Virus record (IMG/VR): IMGVR_UViG_3300017706_002637
Span: 1 to 59,626 of that record
Length of the DNA: 59,626 nucleotides
Reading direction: 5' to 3' (one strand)
Origin: a virus
The notes under the pieces were generated by a model. The model was not told the origin of the DNA. It did not search any database and saw nothing but the letters and a program-made list of their open reading frames with translations. Of the stretch, positions 8,120 to 16,442 are shown piece by piece. Every line of letters starts with the position of its first letter. Position 1 is the stretch's first letter. The translations under genes were made by a program, and so were the position numbers.

Positions 8120-8826
8120 CACAACCTCAAAATTAATTCTTTTATAACGGCATCAATAAAGAATTGATCTCTTGCCATTAACATGTTCTTTATCAAACTT
8201 AATGTTACCCCAATCGCAGCACCACCTGGAGATTTTTTTTCAGCCAACTCCGGTATATTCACTTCTTTTATTTTGTCTCTAATGGAATTTAGAGATTTTA
8301 ATCTCGACTCTGGCTTAATTCTCTGAAGCATAATTTTTATAATTGAAGACATTTGTTCTGCAACATAAACAGGAGAATTCTCTGCATATTGAGCTTTTTT
8401 GTAAAAAGATATATATTTAAAAGAATATTTATCTATCACAAACTCGAAAGCTTCTTTCTCTGATTTTGATTTTTTTTGAATATAAAAATCATGAACGCAC
8501 TCTTTTATATCATTTATTTTGTCAAAATGATCTGAATCATATAACTTATTTATAAAATTTCTAAATCTAGACATATAGTTTTTATTTTCAGAAATTTTCT
8601 TTATTATACCAGAAAGCTCCTCGGCTTCTTGCTCGGAAGAGATTGACTTCAGCTCCTCTAAAACTTCCTCAATATCAAAATTATCCGTATCGACAATCCT
8701 CTGGGCATTAGGCATCCATCCGCTACCATAATCAGAATTAGAATCAGAGGGAGTTGCGGACAATCCAACCATTATAGATTCTTCTCCTTTTTCAAACGGA
8801 GTTACTTTCTTTATCCTAAGGCTCAT
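8119..8826 (-). CDS. Unknown helical protein of the packaging operon
   Basis: 235 aa. ATG 8826 overlaps the upstream stop as ATGA, and the stop overlaps the next start, so translation is probably coupled. The N-terminus is polar with a Gly/Ser stretch (SDSNSDYGSGW). Most of the rest is helical and charged, and it ends in a hydrophobic helix pair (GVTLSLIKNMLMARDQFF, then AVIKELILRL). One K-K-A motif (SFYKKAQ) matches the motif recurring in this module. No family is recognised. Confidence 0.72.
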   Translation of the reverse strand: MSLRIKKVTPFEKGEESIMVGLSATPSDSNSDYGSGWMPNAQRIVDTDNFDIEEVLEELKSISSEQEAEELSGIIKKISENKNYMSRFRNFINKLYDSDHFDKINDIKECVHDFYIQKKSKSEKEAFEFVIDKYSFKYISFYKKAQYAENSPVYVAEQMSSIIKIMLQRIKPESRLKSLNSIRDKIKEVNIPELAEKKSPGGAAIGVTLSLIKNMLMARDQFFIDAVIKELILRL

Positions 8827-10025
8827 TTTTTCATACCAGATAAAGATGCAGGCCTGCCATTTTTTGGCCTAAATTTATTTCCAGATGAATCAACTAGCTT
8901 TCCGCCATTAAGAACCAACTGCGTGGGAGTGTAATAATACCACTTTCCTTTATGTTTACATTTGTAAAGCGGAGCCTCCCCAATTGCATTTTTTATTATG
9001 CTATCTACAACATTCTTTTTTGAAAAAATAAAATCATTTGCCGGGCTTTGAGCAGTCACTTCATATTTGTCGCCACTAATATTACCATTGGCTTTATAGT
9101 AAATGCCCGGCGCACTCGGGGCATTAAACTTAAAAATAACCTTTGGAGGTGAATCATCTATATATTCGACAACGTAATTAGACGATGAAATTGAATCCAG
9201 ATGAGCTTTAAAGTCAGAACTCCTTGCTTCCGAATTAGTTTCTGTAACAAAATCAATAAAATCTTTTTTTACAGTTTTATTTATTGAGTTTGAGGGTCCG
9301 GAAGTTATGTTATTTGTCGACAAATATTTTTCAACTTTGACAGCAGATCTTTTTGTAAAGACTATTTTTAGCTCAGAATCTTTCTGATCTGGATTATATT
9401 TTCCGCAAATAACTTTGCTAATTTTATCTGCTTTAAAAATGCTAGCCAAAGAAGTCCTAGCCTCAGACCTACCTGATGGAGACTCAAGCCTTATTTTGCC
9501 AAGCATATCATTCATGTAATCCGTAAATTTTTTCAAAATTAAAATAATGTTATGAGCATAAATAAAATTTATATCTCCGCCAGATGTATCTTTACTTTTA
9601 AATTCAGATATCTTAAGGTCACACTTTGATGAAATAACATTTGCATACTTCCTCAATATAGGAAGTGGGCTTACTTTGAAATTTCCCTCATTCCCGTCGG
9701 CTTTACGGGCTTTAAACGCATTTAAATCTGCTGTATATTTCACATAGTTTCTGTTTATCTCACCTAGAAGTCCATCGACATCTGTTTTTAGCTTTGTCTG
9801 CAACTCTTTATCTCTTGTTTCGGTAACTTTAGAGTATTCGGCTAATGAGCTATCAAAATCACTGGGGGCCATAGGGAGTTGGTTTAAAAATTTTATCGAA
9901 GATTCCCTCCAGGCTGTAGCGTATTCTGAGTTTAAAAAAGACATAAATCTTGGTCCGATGTTATCTATTGTCTTTACATAGTCAATAGTCTTCTTTGTAG
10001 TATTGGCATTTAAATCATTAGGCAT
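8823..10025 (-). CDS. Unknown virion-module protein
   Basis: 400 aa from ATG 10025, 6 bp after the portal gene. Residues 1-200 are mainly helical; the C-terminal 200 become beta-rich, with segments such as YVVEYIDDSPPKVIFKFN and a Lys/Gly-rich end (KHKGKWYYYTPTQLVLNGG). No catalytic motif is visible. Its position after the portal gene suggests a head or portal-associated structural protein, but that is inference only. Confidence 0.72.
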   Translation of the reverse strand: MPNDLNANTTKKTIDYVKTIDNIGPRFMSFLNSEYATAWRESSIKFLNQLPMAPSDFDSSLAEYSKVTETRDKELQTKLKTDVDGLLGEINRNYVKYTADLNAFKARKADGNEGNFKVSPLPILRKYANVISSKCDLKISEFKSKDTSGGDINFIYAHNIILILKKFTDYMNDMLGKIRLESPSGRSEARTSLASIFKADKISKVICGKYNPDQKDSELKIVFTKRSAVKVEKYLSTNNITSGPSNSINKTVKKDFIDFVTETNSEARSSDFKAHLDSISSSNYVVEYIDDSPPKVIFKFNAPSAPGIYYKANGNISGDKYEVTAQSPANDFIFSKKNVVDSIIKNAIGEAPLYKCKHKGKWYYYTPTQLVLNGGKLVDSSGNKFRPKNGRPASLSGMKK

Positions 10026-10031
10026 TATCTA

Positions 10032-11696
10032 TCATCCTCCCATCATTCCTTCTAAGCCGCCGCCTTCTCCTCCGGAGTCCATTCCGGGTAAGCCGCCGCC
10101 TTCTCCTCCGCCTTCGGCCTGAACAGTTTCTGCTGGCTCTGGAATTGGCTTAGATGGATCAAGATTTGCGAGCTCTGAAAGTCTCATTGATCCCAATATT
10201 TGTTGCTGTTTCGCAAACACTGCATCTGATATCTGCTCAGCTCTAAGTTTCTCTCTTTCTTCTTCGTAAGACAGACCGAGGGATCTGTGTAAAGTCTGAA
10301 GGGAGACTTGTTTGTTTCCAACAAAATTTGAGATGCTGTTTATGTAATCTTGCATGTCGTAAAGATTCATGTGATTGAAGTCAATACTTGGGACTAGAAG
10401 CCTCTTCTCTCCATTTTTGTATTCGAAGAAATCTTGTATTTCGCAGATTGGAGCGAAAATCCTTCTCTCTAGCCACTTCTTCATCATGTTTCTAAATATG
10501 TCATATCTTTGTCTTAGAACTTCAAGTCCAACGGAAGACGAAGCGTACGTGGCACCCTCCTGATCTATCAAAGATTTTGGACACATCAATCCTGCGTAAA
10601 GATTATCCATAATATGAGACACATCATTTGATATATCCATTACTCCGCCACCATATCCATTCCTCTCTATGCTAACATCTGAATGGGTGACCAACTTAAA
10701 GTCCTTATCATATTGGGCTTCTTCAAGTATCATTCTGAACGCTTCCAAGTCAGATTGGGAAGGCCTATAGTCATTGCCGCCTAATTTGACAAGAGTGAGG
10801 GGATTTATCATACTGTCTGCTTGCGCAAACTTTGACTCCCTAAGCTTGTCGTACATCATTAAATCTTTGTAGCAAGAAACAACTATTGATGTACCTCTAA
10901 CGTCATACGGTGAAGACAAAAGTTTCAAGTGAGATATGTTGAAGGAATCCAAAGGTATGTTCTTACCAGTTTTAACATAATCTATAATGTGCTTTGGAAT
11001 GTACTTCTTTAAAGCCATATCAGATGGATTTGTAGAATTTACAACTCTTTGAATTGAAGAGTCAGGCCTGAGCGAAATCATTGTTTGATTTCCAATTATG
11101 CTTTTCTTTACGTGAACATAATCTGGGTTTAATATCGATATCTTCTTCCAAGAGCCAGTGCTTTCGTCCAACTCTGCATAGGGGAATGCTTCGCCTAACT
11201 TCCAAAACTCTAGTGCTGCTCCATATACAACCGAATACAAGTCTATTCTCTCTGACATATCCATGAAAAAGTCTTGAACTTTTTTGTTTTCACAAGATAT
11301 GTTAATTTTTGATATAGGAAAGCTTGCGTGCAAATTGATTGCATTTCTAACAAGAGGATGTGTGTCATAGTAAATTCTATTCCACGCATTCATAGTAATT
11401 CTATCTCTAGGAAGATTTAAATTTGAAAGCTGAAATAGCGGACTATATACTTCGGGGCTCATCCTCTCAGTATTAGTGGAGGTTGTCGGACCAGTCATAG
11501 GAGATGTTATTGATCCAGTTTTATTTATATCTTTTTTAAATTTACTACTAAAAGCAATAGACGCAGAGGCAGAGGAGTCAAGCTCATCTTGTTTTGCAGA
11601 AAAATGATTATTTATCTGAGACCTTCTTATATCCGAAAGAAGACTTGAGCCTTCCTTGGTTATTTGGCCTTTAGGCCTATTTATTCTTCTTGACAT
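10032..11696 (-). CDS. Portal protein
   Basis: 554 aa, starting 39 bp after the terminase gene. Portal-like features include ITMNAWNRIYYDTHPLVRNA near the start (residues about 95-115), the stem region with EEAQYDKDFKLVTHSDVSIE, and GATYASSSVGLEVLRQRYD followed by FRNMMKKWLERRIFAPICE. The last 25 residues are a Gly/Glu/Met-rich tail made of two GGEGGGL units. It forms the dodecameric ring through which DNA enters the head. Length and the position directly after TerL fit the family. The exact portal subfamily is not certain. Confidence 0.88.
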   Translation of the reverse strand: MSRRINRPKGQITKEGSSLLSDIRRSQINNHFSAKQDELDSSASASIAFSSKFKKDINKTGSITSPMTGPTTSTNTERMSPEVYSPLFQLSNLNLPRDRITMNAWNRIYYDTHPLVRNAINLHASFPISKINISCENKKVQDFFMDMSERIDLYSVVYGAALEFWKLGEAFPYAELDESTGSWKKISILNPDYVHVKKSIIGNQTMISLRPDSSIQRVVNSTNPSDMALKKYIPKHIIDYVKTGKNIPLDSFNISHLKLLSSPYDVRGTSIVVSCYKDLMMYDKLRESKFAQADSMINPLTLVKLGGNDYRPSQSDLEAFRMILEEAQYDKDFKLVTHSDVSIERNGYGGGVMDISNDVSHIMDNLYAGLMCPKSLIDQEGATYASSSVGLEVLRQRYDIFRNMMKKWLERRIFAPICEIQDFFEYKNGEKRLLVPSIDFNHMNLYDMQDYINSISNFVGNKQVSLQTLHRSLGLSYEEEREKLRAEQISDAVFAKQQQILGSMRLSELANLDPSKPIPEPAETVQAEGGGEGGGLPGMDSGGEGGGLEGMMGG

Positions 11697-11735
11697 AACT
11701 TTCCTAGTTTATTATATAGTTATATTAATAATAGT

Positions 11736-13496
11736 TTAAATGCTTCTTTTGATGTTTGCCAAAACAGGAGTCGGCATAGAAATCTTTTTATTTGCTCCAG
11801 GCCTTATCGTAAAACCATTTGTGAGGTCAAACTTGTAGGCCATGTAAGCATACATCAAAGCCATAAGGCCATCATTTGGGCCAGATCCTTTTACATATTT
11901 TTTTACAGGCTGATTTCCAACAACCCTATGCCTCATCTCCATAGAAGTACAGTGCTCTATTAGCCACTCTAAATGCTCATAAGATTTCCACGGAAATCTT
12001 ATCTTTCCCTTTTTCATAAGATTGAAGAGCTCCTCAACCATAAGGTCCTTGTTGTAGGACACTATAAGCTCTTCTTCCCTGTATTTCAAAGGCTTTATCA
12101 AACTTCCTGACCCTTGAGCTCCAATAAATCTGTCTCCATATCTAAGCTGTATGTCGTGAACTACATCTTGTCCAAAGAACCAGTCAGATACGGCTCTTGT
12201 TATTCCAAATCTTCTAAACATCTCATTTATAGTCTCTTTCTTGTAATTAAAAGAATTTTCTCTTAATTTATGAGCATGCTCAATTAGTATTTCTCCAGAA
12301 TGAGTTACAGATATAACTACAACGCAGGAATATGATTGGCCTCCAGTTGCGCCATCTGCTTTTCCACCCCAGTCTACTCCAAAGTAACTTTTCTTTATTC
12401 TGGGGTCTATACTCTTGGAGAAGTATCTATCTGGATCTCTGCACTTATCATATATATCTGCCTTGGTTATAGGCATTCCCAAGCCAGAGTAAAATTCTCC
12501 AACAACCTCGTTGTTCCATATCCTCTCTGTCTGAGATGGATTATTCTCGGGCATCAAGTCCAGGATATTTTCTTTTGAGAAGTAGGGTATATATAGTTGA
12601 TTTATATGAAATCCAGTATATTGACATTCTTCAGAATTTTTAGTCGCAACCCACTTCCCGGCCTCTATCGCATCAATCTTTTTTTGAACGGCTCCACACA
12701 GAGGGCACTTTATGTTATAGCCTTCAACCCAGATCTCCTTCCATCTGTCATCATTTGGAAGGTAAAATGGAAAGGTATCTTTGCAGTTTGTGCATCCAAG
12801 ATGATAATATCTTTGGTCAGACATATCCCATATTGTAGAAAAGTGAGAGCCTCTCTCTTTTGGAGTTCCAAAGTAAACCTGAACCCCCTTACCTATTGGG
12901 CCATATTTTGCTGCAGTCAAAATCTTTGTTGCGTTTCCAATACCCTGAGAGAACATGTCTTGTATCTCATCAAAGAATACTATGTCTGCAGTCATACCTC
13001 TAATTCTATCTGCATCTGCACCCATGGAGTCTATCCAGAGAGTTCCGTTGTTAAACTGCTTCATGGTTAAATTATCAACAGCATTTGCTGTTTTTAATTT
13101 ATTTTTATTTATAACGTCACCCTTTGCAGTTCTTATCATACCCTCTAGTTTATCTTGAGAAAACTTTTTTACTTGAGCTAGCGCAGGAAATAGATGAACT
13201 ACCCTTATTGGAGGTTTTGAAAAGAGCCCAGAGTTTGTAAAATAAAGGTCTAAGGCTCCTGCCATAACGGTCGCCCCAACTTGTCTTCCTTTCTTAATAA
13301 CGACCGGCTTTCCATCCTTCTTGGTTGCGTTTATGGCTATATATCTGTATATATCAACCATAAACCTCCAGCCATTCCCTAGAATTTTGAAATCTTCGCC
13401 ATCTATAGTTAAATTATTTTGTATAAAATTAGCGGGATCTATGTCTAAAAAATTTGACTTCAATTCTTCAAAAATTTTAATTTCTTCTTTTTTCAT
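11736..13496 (-). CDS. terL: Terminase large subunit (ATPase and nuclease)
   Basis: 586 aa. The ATPase domain has Walker A GRQVGAT (residues 70-76) and Walker B IVFFDE (172-177). A zinc ribbon follows (C235, C238, C264, C267), a feature of GpA-type terminases. The RNase H-like nuclease domain shows FGVDWGG (D375), SDWF (D438) and a C-terminal GPNDGLMAL Asp. It cuts concatemeric DNA and drives packaging through the portal. The gene follows a strong terminator and a GTATAAT-like box, so it heads the packaging unit that continues through portal and protease. Confidence 0.95.
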   Translation of the reverse strand: MKKEEIKIFEELKSNFLDIDPANFIQNNLTIDGEDFKILGNGWRFMVDIYRYIAINATKKDGKPVVIKKGRQVGATVMAGALDLYFTNSGLFSKPPIRVVHLFPALAQVKKFSQDKLEGMIRTAKGDVINKNKLKTANAVDNLTMKQFNNGTLWIDSMGADADRIRGMTADIVFFDEIQDMFSQGIGNATKILTAAKYGPIGKGVQVYFGTPKERGSHFSTIWDMSDQRYYHLGCTNCKDTFPFYLPNDDRWKEIWVEGYNIKCPLCGAVQKKIDAIEAGKWVATKNSEECQYTGFHINQLYIPYFSKENILDLMPENNPSQTERIWNNEVVGEFYSGLGMPITKADIYDKCRDPDRYFSKSIDPRIKKSYFGVDWGGKADGATGGQSYSCVVVISVTHSGEILIEHAHKLRENSFNYKKETINEMFRRFGITRAVSDWFFGQDVVHDIQLRYGDRFIGAQGSGSLIKPLKYREEELIVSYNKDLMVEELFNLMKKGKIRFPWKSYEHLEWLIEHCTSMEMRHRVVGNQPVKKYVKGSGPNDGLMALMYAYMAYKFDLTNGFTIRPGANKKISMPTPVLANIKRSI

Positions 13497-13516
13497 AAAA
13501 AACCTATGTTTATCAA

Positions 13517-13526
13517 TATTATACTT
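13517..13526 (-). promoter_or_regulatory. Candidate promoter -10 box upstream of terL (AAGTATAATA)
   Basis: The minus strand reads AAGTATAATA, 22 nt before the terL ATG and right after the terminator at 13543-13574. The -35 position falls in the terminator T-run, so a host-type -35 is absent. A -10-only promoter, as in phage late promoters, is plausible. Confidence 0.45.
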
Positions 13527-13540
13527 AAAAAATAATATAT

Positions 13541-13574
13541 AAAAAAAAGGCAGAGCTTAAGCTCTGCCTTTTTT
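13541..13574 (-). terminator. Rho-independent terminator
   Basis: Perfect 14-bp stem (AAAAAAGGCAGAGC, 13543-13556, with 13561-13574), TTAA loop, and a T-run on the minus strand at 13541-13548. It ends the virion unit after the Cys-rich gene at 13591-14310 and separates it from terL. Confidence 0.92.
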
Positions 13575-13590
13575 ATTCGTAAACTTTAGA

Positions 13591-14310
13591 TTAGTAATCT
13601 GAAGTTTTAAAATATGATGGAGTCATATCATCTGTATCATGAAGACTTTCTGCGGCAATAGAATCTCTTGAGATATATTCTGAATTTACAGGAGATTCTT
13701 TTTTATACTTTTCAAACAAACTACCCATATATCCCTCAAACTTGTCCGGATCTATTTTTCTGGACAGACTTGAGAAGTTCAAAGAAGGGTTACCGGAGCA
13801 ATGACCATAAACTTCGGCTTTGGTGGTATAACCTCTATCCTGAATTAAGCTTTCTATATAAGACAAAAGAGATTCTACTTGGCTTCTAATGTAAGATAAA
13901 GATTCGCTAGAATCAACCATATTTCTTTTTTTGCAAATTTTACAAGAAGAACTATCTGATAGATTATCTTGCTCGCAAGAGCAATCTTCCGTTTGACAAG
14001 ACTGACAGACCTGGGAGGCCTCAACGTCGCAAGAGCAATTTTCTGTCTCGCAACCACATCCGCTTGCAAATTTGCTAATGTGACCACAGGAATTCTTTGA
14101 AGCAGATATTGTTTTAAGATTAGAAAATCCGACTCTTTTTTTGAGATCTTCCATTTTATCTTCAATTGTTGAAAATTTTTCAACAGCAGGTCTGTCCCTT
14201 CTTTCCTTTACCCTATCTTGAAAATTTGCAGATTTTGAAAAATCATTTAGCCAGCCTACAGTTGTATTGTAAGACTCAACTTCTGTTTTTATTCTATTTA
14301 TTTTAATCAT
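13591..14310 (-). CDS. Cysteine-cluster protein of unknown function
   Basis: 239 aa. Residues 75-126 hold eleven cysteines, including three CxC pairs (85/87, 92/94, 110/112) and two CxxC pairs (102/105, 123/126), a pattern that suggests metal coordination. The N-terminus is basic and helical with a K-S-A motif (DFSKSANF). The C-terminal 110 residues look folded (SYIRSQVESLLSYIESL). A Lys-Thr-Ser motif ends the protein. It is the last gene before the terminator preceding terL. No family is recognised. Confidence 0.75.
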   Translation of the reverse strand: MIKINRIKTEVESYNTTVGWLNDFSKSANFQDRVKERRDRPAVEKFSTIEDKMEDLKKRVGFSNLKTISASKNSCGHISKFASGCGCETENCSCDVEASQVCQSCQTEDCSCEQDNLSDSSSCKICKKRNMVDSSESLSYIRSQVESLLSYIESLIQDRGYTTKAEVYGHCSGNPSLNFSSLSRKIDPDKFEGYMGSLFEKYKKESPVNSEYISRDSIAAESLHDTDDMTPSYFKTSDY

Positions 14311-14328
14311 CTTTAATCCTGTTATTTA

Positions 14329-15216
14329 TTATGAAAAATAGCTTCTTACAAAATCTACTCCACCTAAGTTGGACTCCATTTCCTCAGTTTCTTTTTTATT
14401 AGAAATAGAATCTGGGATTGACAAAGAGCCTCTATCCTTAAATATAGGCTGGCCAAAATCCATAAGAGTTTGCAGGATTTCTAGCTCTTCTCTTGGTTTA
14501 ATTTCATATTTTGATTTAAGATATTCGTAAACCTCTTCGAATGGCTTTCCCGCAGAGACACATGAGTTTATCAAAATTCCACATATTGCTCTTATAAATG
14601 GAGTAACGGATATAACTACATTATTTGGGGTTGCCGCAAGTTTTATCATTTCATCTTTATTGGAAGAATTCTTTATCTTCCTTTTTAGATTCTTCACATG
14701 CTCTTTTAGCTTCAAGATGTCTGCCAAAATAGAATTATTTATTTTTTCCAAAGACACTACGTCTAAATTGTCATCGACATCTAATTTTATATTTTTAAGA
14801 ATATCCCTAGACAAAGAAGTCAGAAAGGACATTGCCTTTTCGCAGCCAAGCACAGAAGTTCCATCATGCGATGGAATACTTTTCGGATATTGGCCAAGAA
14901 TATACTCCATAAATTTAGAAAGATCTCCGTCTTCTTCATAGCTAGTTTCTTTTATCGGCTCAACGTCTTCTTCGCTTAAAATCGTAGCTTGTGATCCTGG
15001 AACGAGCTCCTTTATCTTAGTCTTTTCTCCGTATTCATCTGAGGCCTCTTCGAGATAATCTTCAATTTCTTCTTGTGCTTCATCAACGAATTCATTCGTA
15101 GCCTTTTGAAGTTGGTCTAAATCTTTCGAAAAATCTTCTTGAAGCTCTGGAATTGTCATATCCATTACGCTAGCTTCGCCTAATTCAGAATATTCTTTTG
15201 CAATTTTATAAGACAT
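14329..15216 (-). CDS. Unknown coiled-coil acidic protein
   Basis: 295 aa with a long acidic helical N-terminal half (EAQEEIEDYLEEASDEYGEK) and a Lys-rich coiled coil around residues 165-190. A hydrophobic helix (VVISVTPFIRAICGILINS, about 200-220) follows, then a polar C-terminus. No catalytic motif is seen. It lies in the virion unit, 18 bp before the Cys-cluster gene. A structural or assembly role is inference from context. Confidence 0.72.
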   Translation of the reverse strand: MSYKIAKEYSELGEASVMDMTIPELQEDFSKDLDQLQKATNEFVDEAQEEIEDYLEEASDEYGEKTKIKELVPGSQATILSEEDVEPIKETSYEEDGDLSKFMEYILGQYPKSIPSHDGTSVLGCEKAMSFLTSLSRDILKNIKLDVDDNLDVVSLEKINNSILADILKLKEHVKNLKRKIKNSSNKDEMIKLAATPNNVVISVTPFIRAICGILINSCVSAGKPFEEVYEYLKSKYEIKPREELEILQTLMDFGQPIFKDRGSLSIPDSISNKKETEEMESNLGGVDFVRSYFS

Positions 15217-15226
15217 TTTTCTTCTC

Positions 15227-15673
15227 CTAAGTTAAATCTGGGGTTTGTCTTCCGACGTTTGCCAACCCTATTGGAATATCTCTAATGTTGTCATCTTCAA
15301 ATGAAGAGTCTCCATATAAAGGTAATCCATTATTAGTAGGATTAGTGTCGAATATATTTATCTGGGTTGGAGATCCATCTATAGATAGCTGCGTAGCTTC
15401 TTCTTCGTGATTTTGAGATTCCCCATAGGTGCAAATTACTTGATTTTTATTTCCATCAATAGTCTTTGCAAACGGGCACCTTCTTTTGTTTTTATCTTCA
15501 CCAGTCATAACATAGAAGAATTTTTTAAAATTAAACTCAACATTTGAGTAATCTGCCTCTCCAGTTTTTGGATCGACTATTGGCTTCATAGATTCTATCT
15601 GCTTTCCAACTTTTTCGCATCCGAGCTTTATTGGAAGCGCAAAAGGGCATCCTTTAATTTTTCCCCTTATCAT
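15227..15673 (-). CDS. Small protein with two CPFA cysteine motifs
   Basis: 148 aa. Two similar elements are present: GCPFALPIKLGC (C9, C19) and RRCPFAKTIDGNKNQVIC (C66, C81). Four cysteines in this arrangement suggest a metal or Fe-S site. The C-terminal half is polar and probably flexible. The ATG overlaps the stop of the upstream nucleotidyltransferase gene by 4 bp, so the two may be translated together. No family is recognised. Confidence 0.72.
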   Translation of the reverse strand: MIRGKIKGCPFALPIKLGCEKVGKQIESMKPIVDPKTGEADYSNVEFNFKKFFYVMTGEDKNKRRCPFAKTIDGNKNQVICTYGESQNHEEEATQLSIDGSPTQINIFDTNPTNNGLPLYGDSSFEDDNIRDIPIGLANVGRQTPDLT

Positions 15674-16434
15674 ATAATCCCTCTAAAATATTTTTTAATT
15701 TTTTCGCTTTTAATAAGATAATCTCTATAATAACCAAACAAAGGTATCTTATTATATAGATTTAATTTTTCTATATTTTTAACAGTTATATCATATGAAG
15801 CAGAGAATGCTTCATCTACAATTGACGTAATAAACTTGTAGTTATCTTTTACAAAATCTTCAATATCAACCTTATTTATTGCCGAGACAACTCTATCTGA
15901 TAAAACTAAATTATACCTAGAGGATAAAGATAAAGCCCGGTATATTCTTTTCGGATCATCAAAAAATGTTATTTCTGGCTCCAATATAGTGTCAATAATA
16001 TTATTTTTTATATCAGATATGCCTCTTCCTGTGAAGTCATATATAGAAGAATCTTTGCACATAATGTGAATGGAATCAATCGTGAAATCTCTAGAGAAAG
16101 GCTCCCTCTCAAACTCTTCCGTATTGCTAGGAATTAGATCGCTAACGAAGCCGGAAGAGAAGTCTATCTTTCTGCTTCTATATCTAGTAGTTAAATGTGC
16201 TTGATTATATATATTAAAATTTAAATTATTTTTTTTACAAAATAGGATGCCCAAATAAAGAGACTCATCTCCATTATTAGACGTAAAGTCAAGATCATCT
16301 TCTGCAGACTCTGTCTTTAAATATAAATTTCTTGGATATCCGCCAACTAGGTACGGACTCTTCATAGAATACTCGGAAGATAGCTCATGAACCTCTGTCA
16401 TAATCTCTTTTACATCGGGGCTTATCGGATCCAT
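15670..16434 (-). CDS. CCA-adding/poly(A) polymerase-like nucleotidyltransferase
   Basis: 254 aa. The class II nucleotidyltransferase head is clear: YLVGGYPRN (GG31-32), DDLDF with Asp47 and Asp49, RKIDFSSGF (third carboxylate, D91), RDFTID (115-120), DFTGRGISD (133-141) and DPKRIYRALSLSSRY (160-174). Family enzymes add CCA to tRNA 3' ends or poly(A) to RNA. The usual body and tail domains are shortened; family proteins are often about 400 aa. Its place inside a packaging and virion operon is unexpected. The substrate cannot be deduced from sequence. Confidence 0.85.
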   Translation of the reverse strand: MDPISPDVKEIMTEVHELSSEYSMKSPYLVGGYPRNLYLKTESAEDDLDFTSNNGDESLYLGILFCKKNNLNFNIYNQAHLTTRYRSRKIDFSSGFVSDLIPSNTEEFEREPFSRDFTIDSIHIMCKDSSIYDFTGRGISDIKNNIIDTILEPEITFFDDPKRIYRALSLSSRYNLVLSDRVVSAINKVDIEDFVKDNYKFITSIVDEAFSASYDITVKNIEKLNLYNKIPLFGYYRDYLIKSEKIKKYFRGII

Positions 16435-16442
16435 ACAGCCTC

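Noticed and set aside
12597-13070. 157-codon plus-strand open frame inside terL
   Set aside because: It is antisense to conserved terminase coding, has no recognisable family, and no other plus-strand gene is supported.
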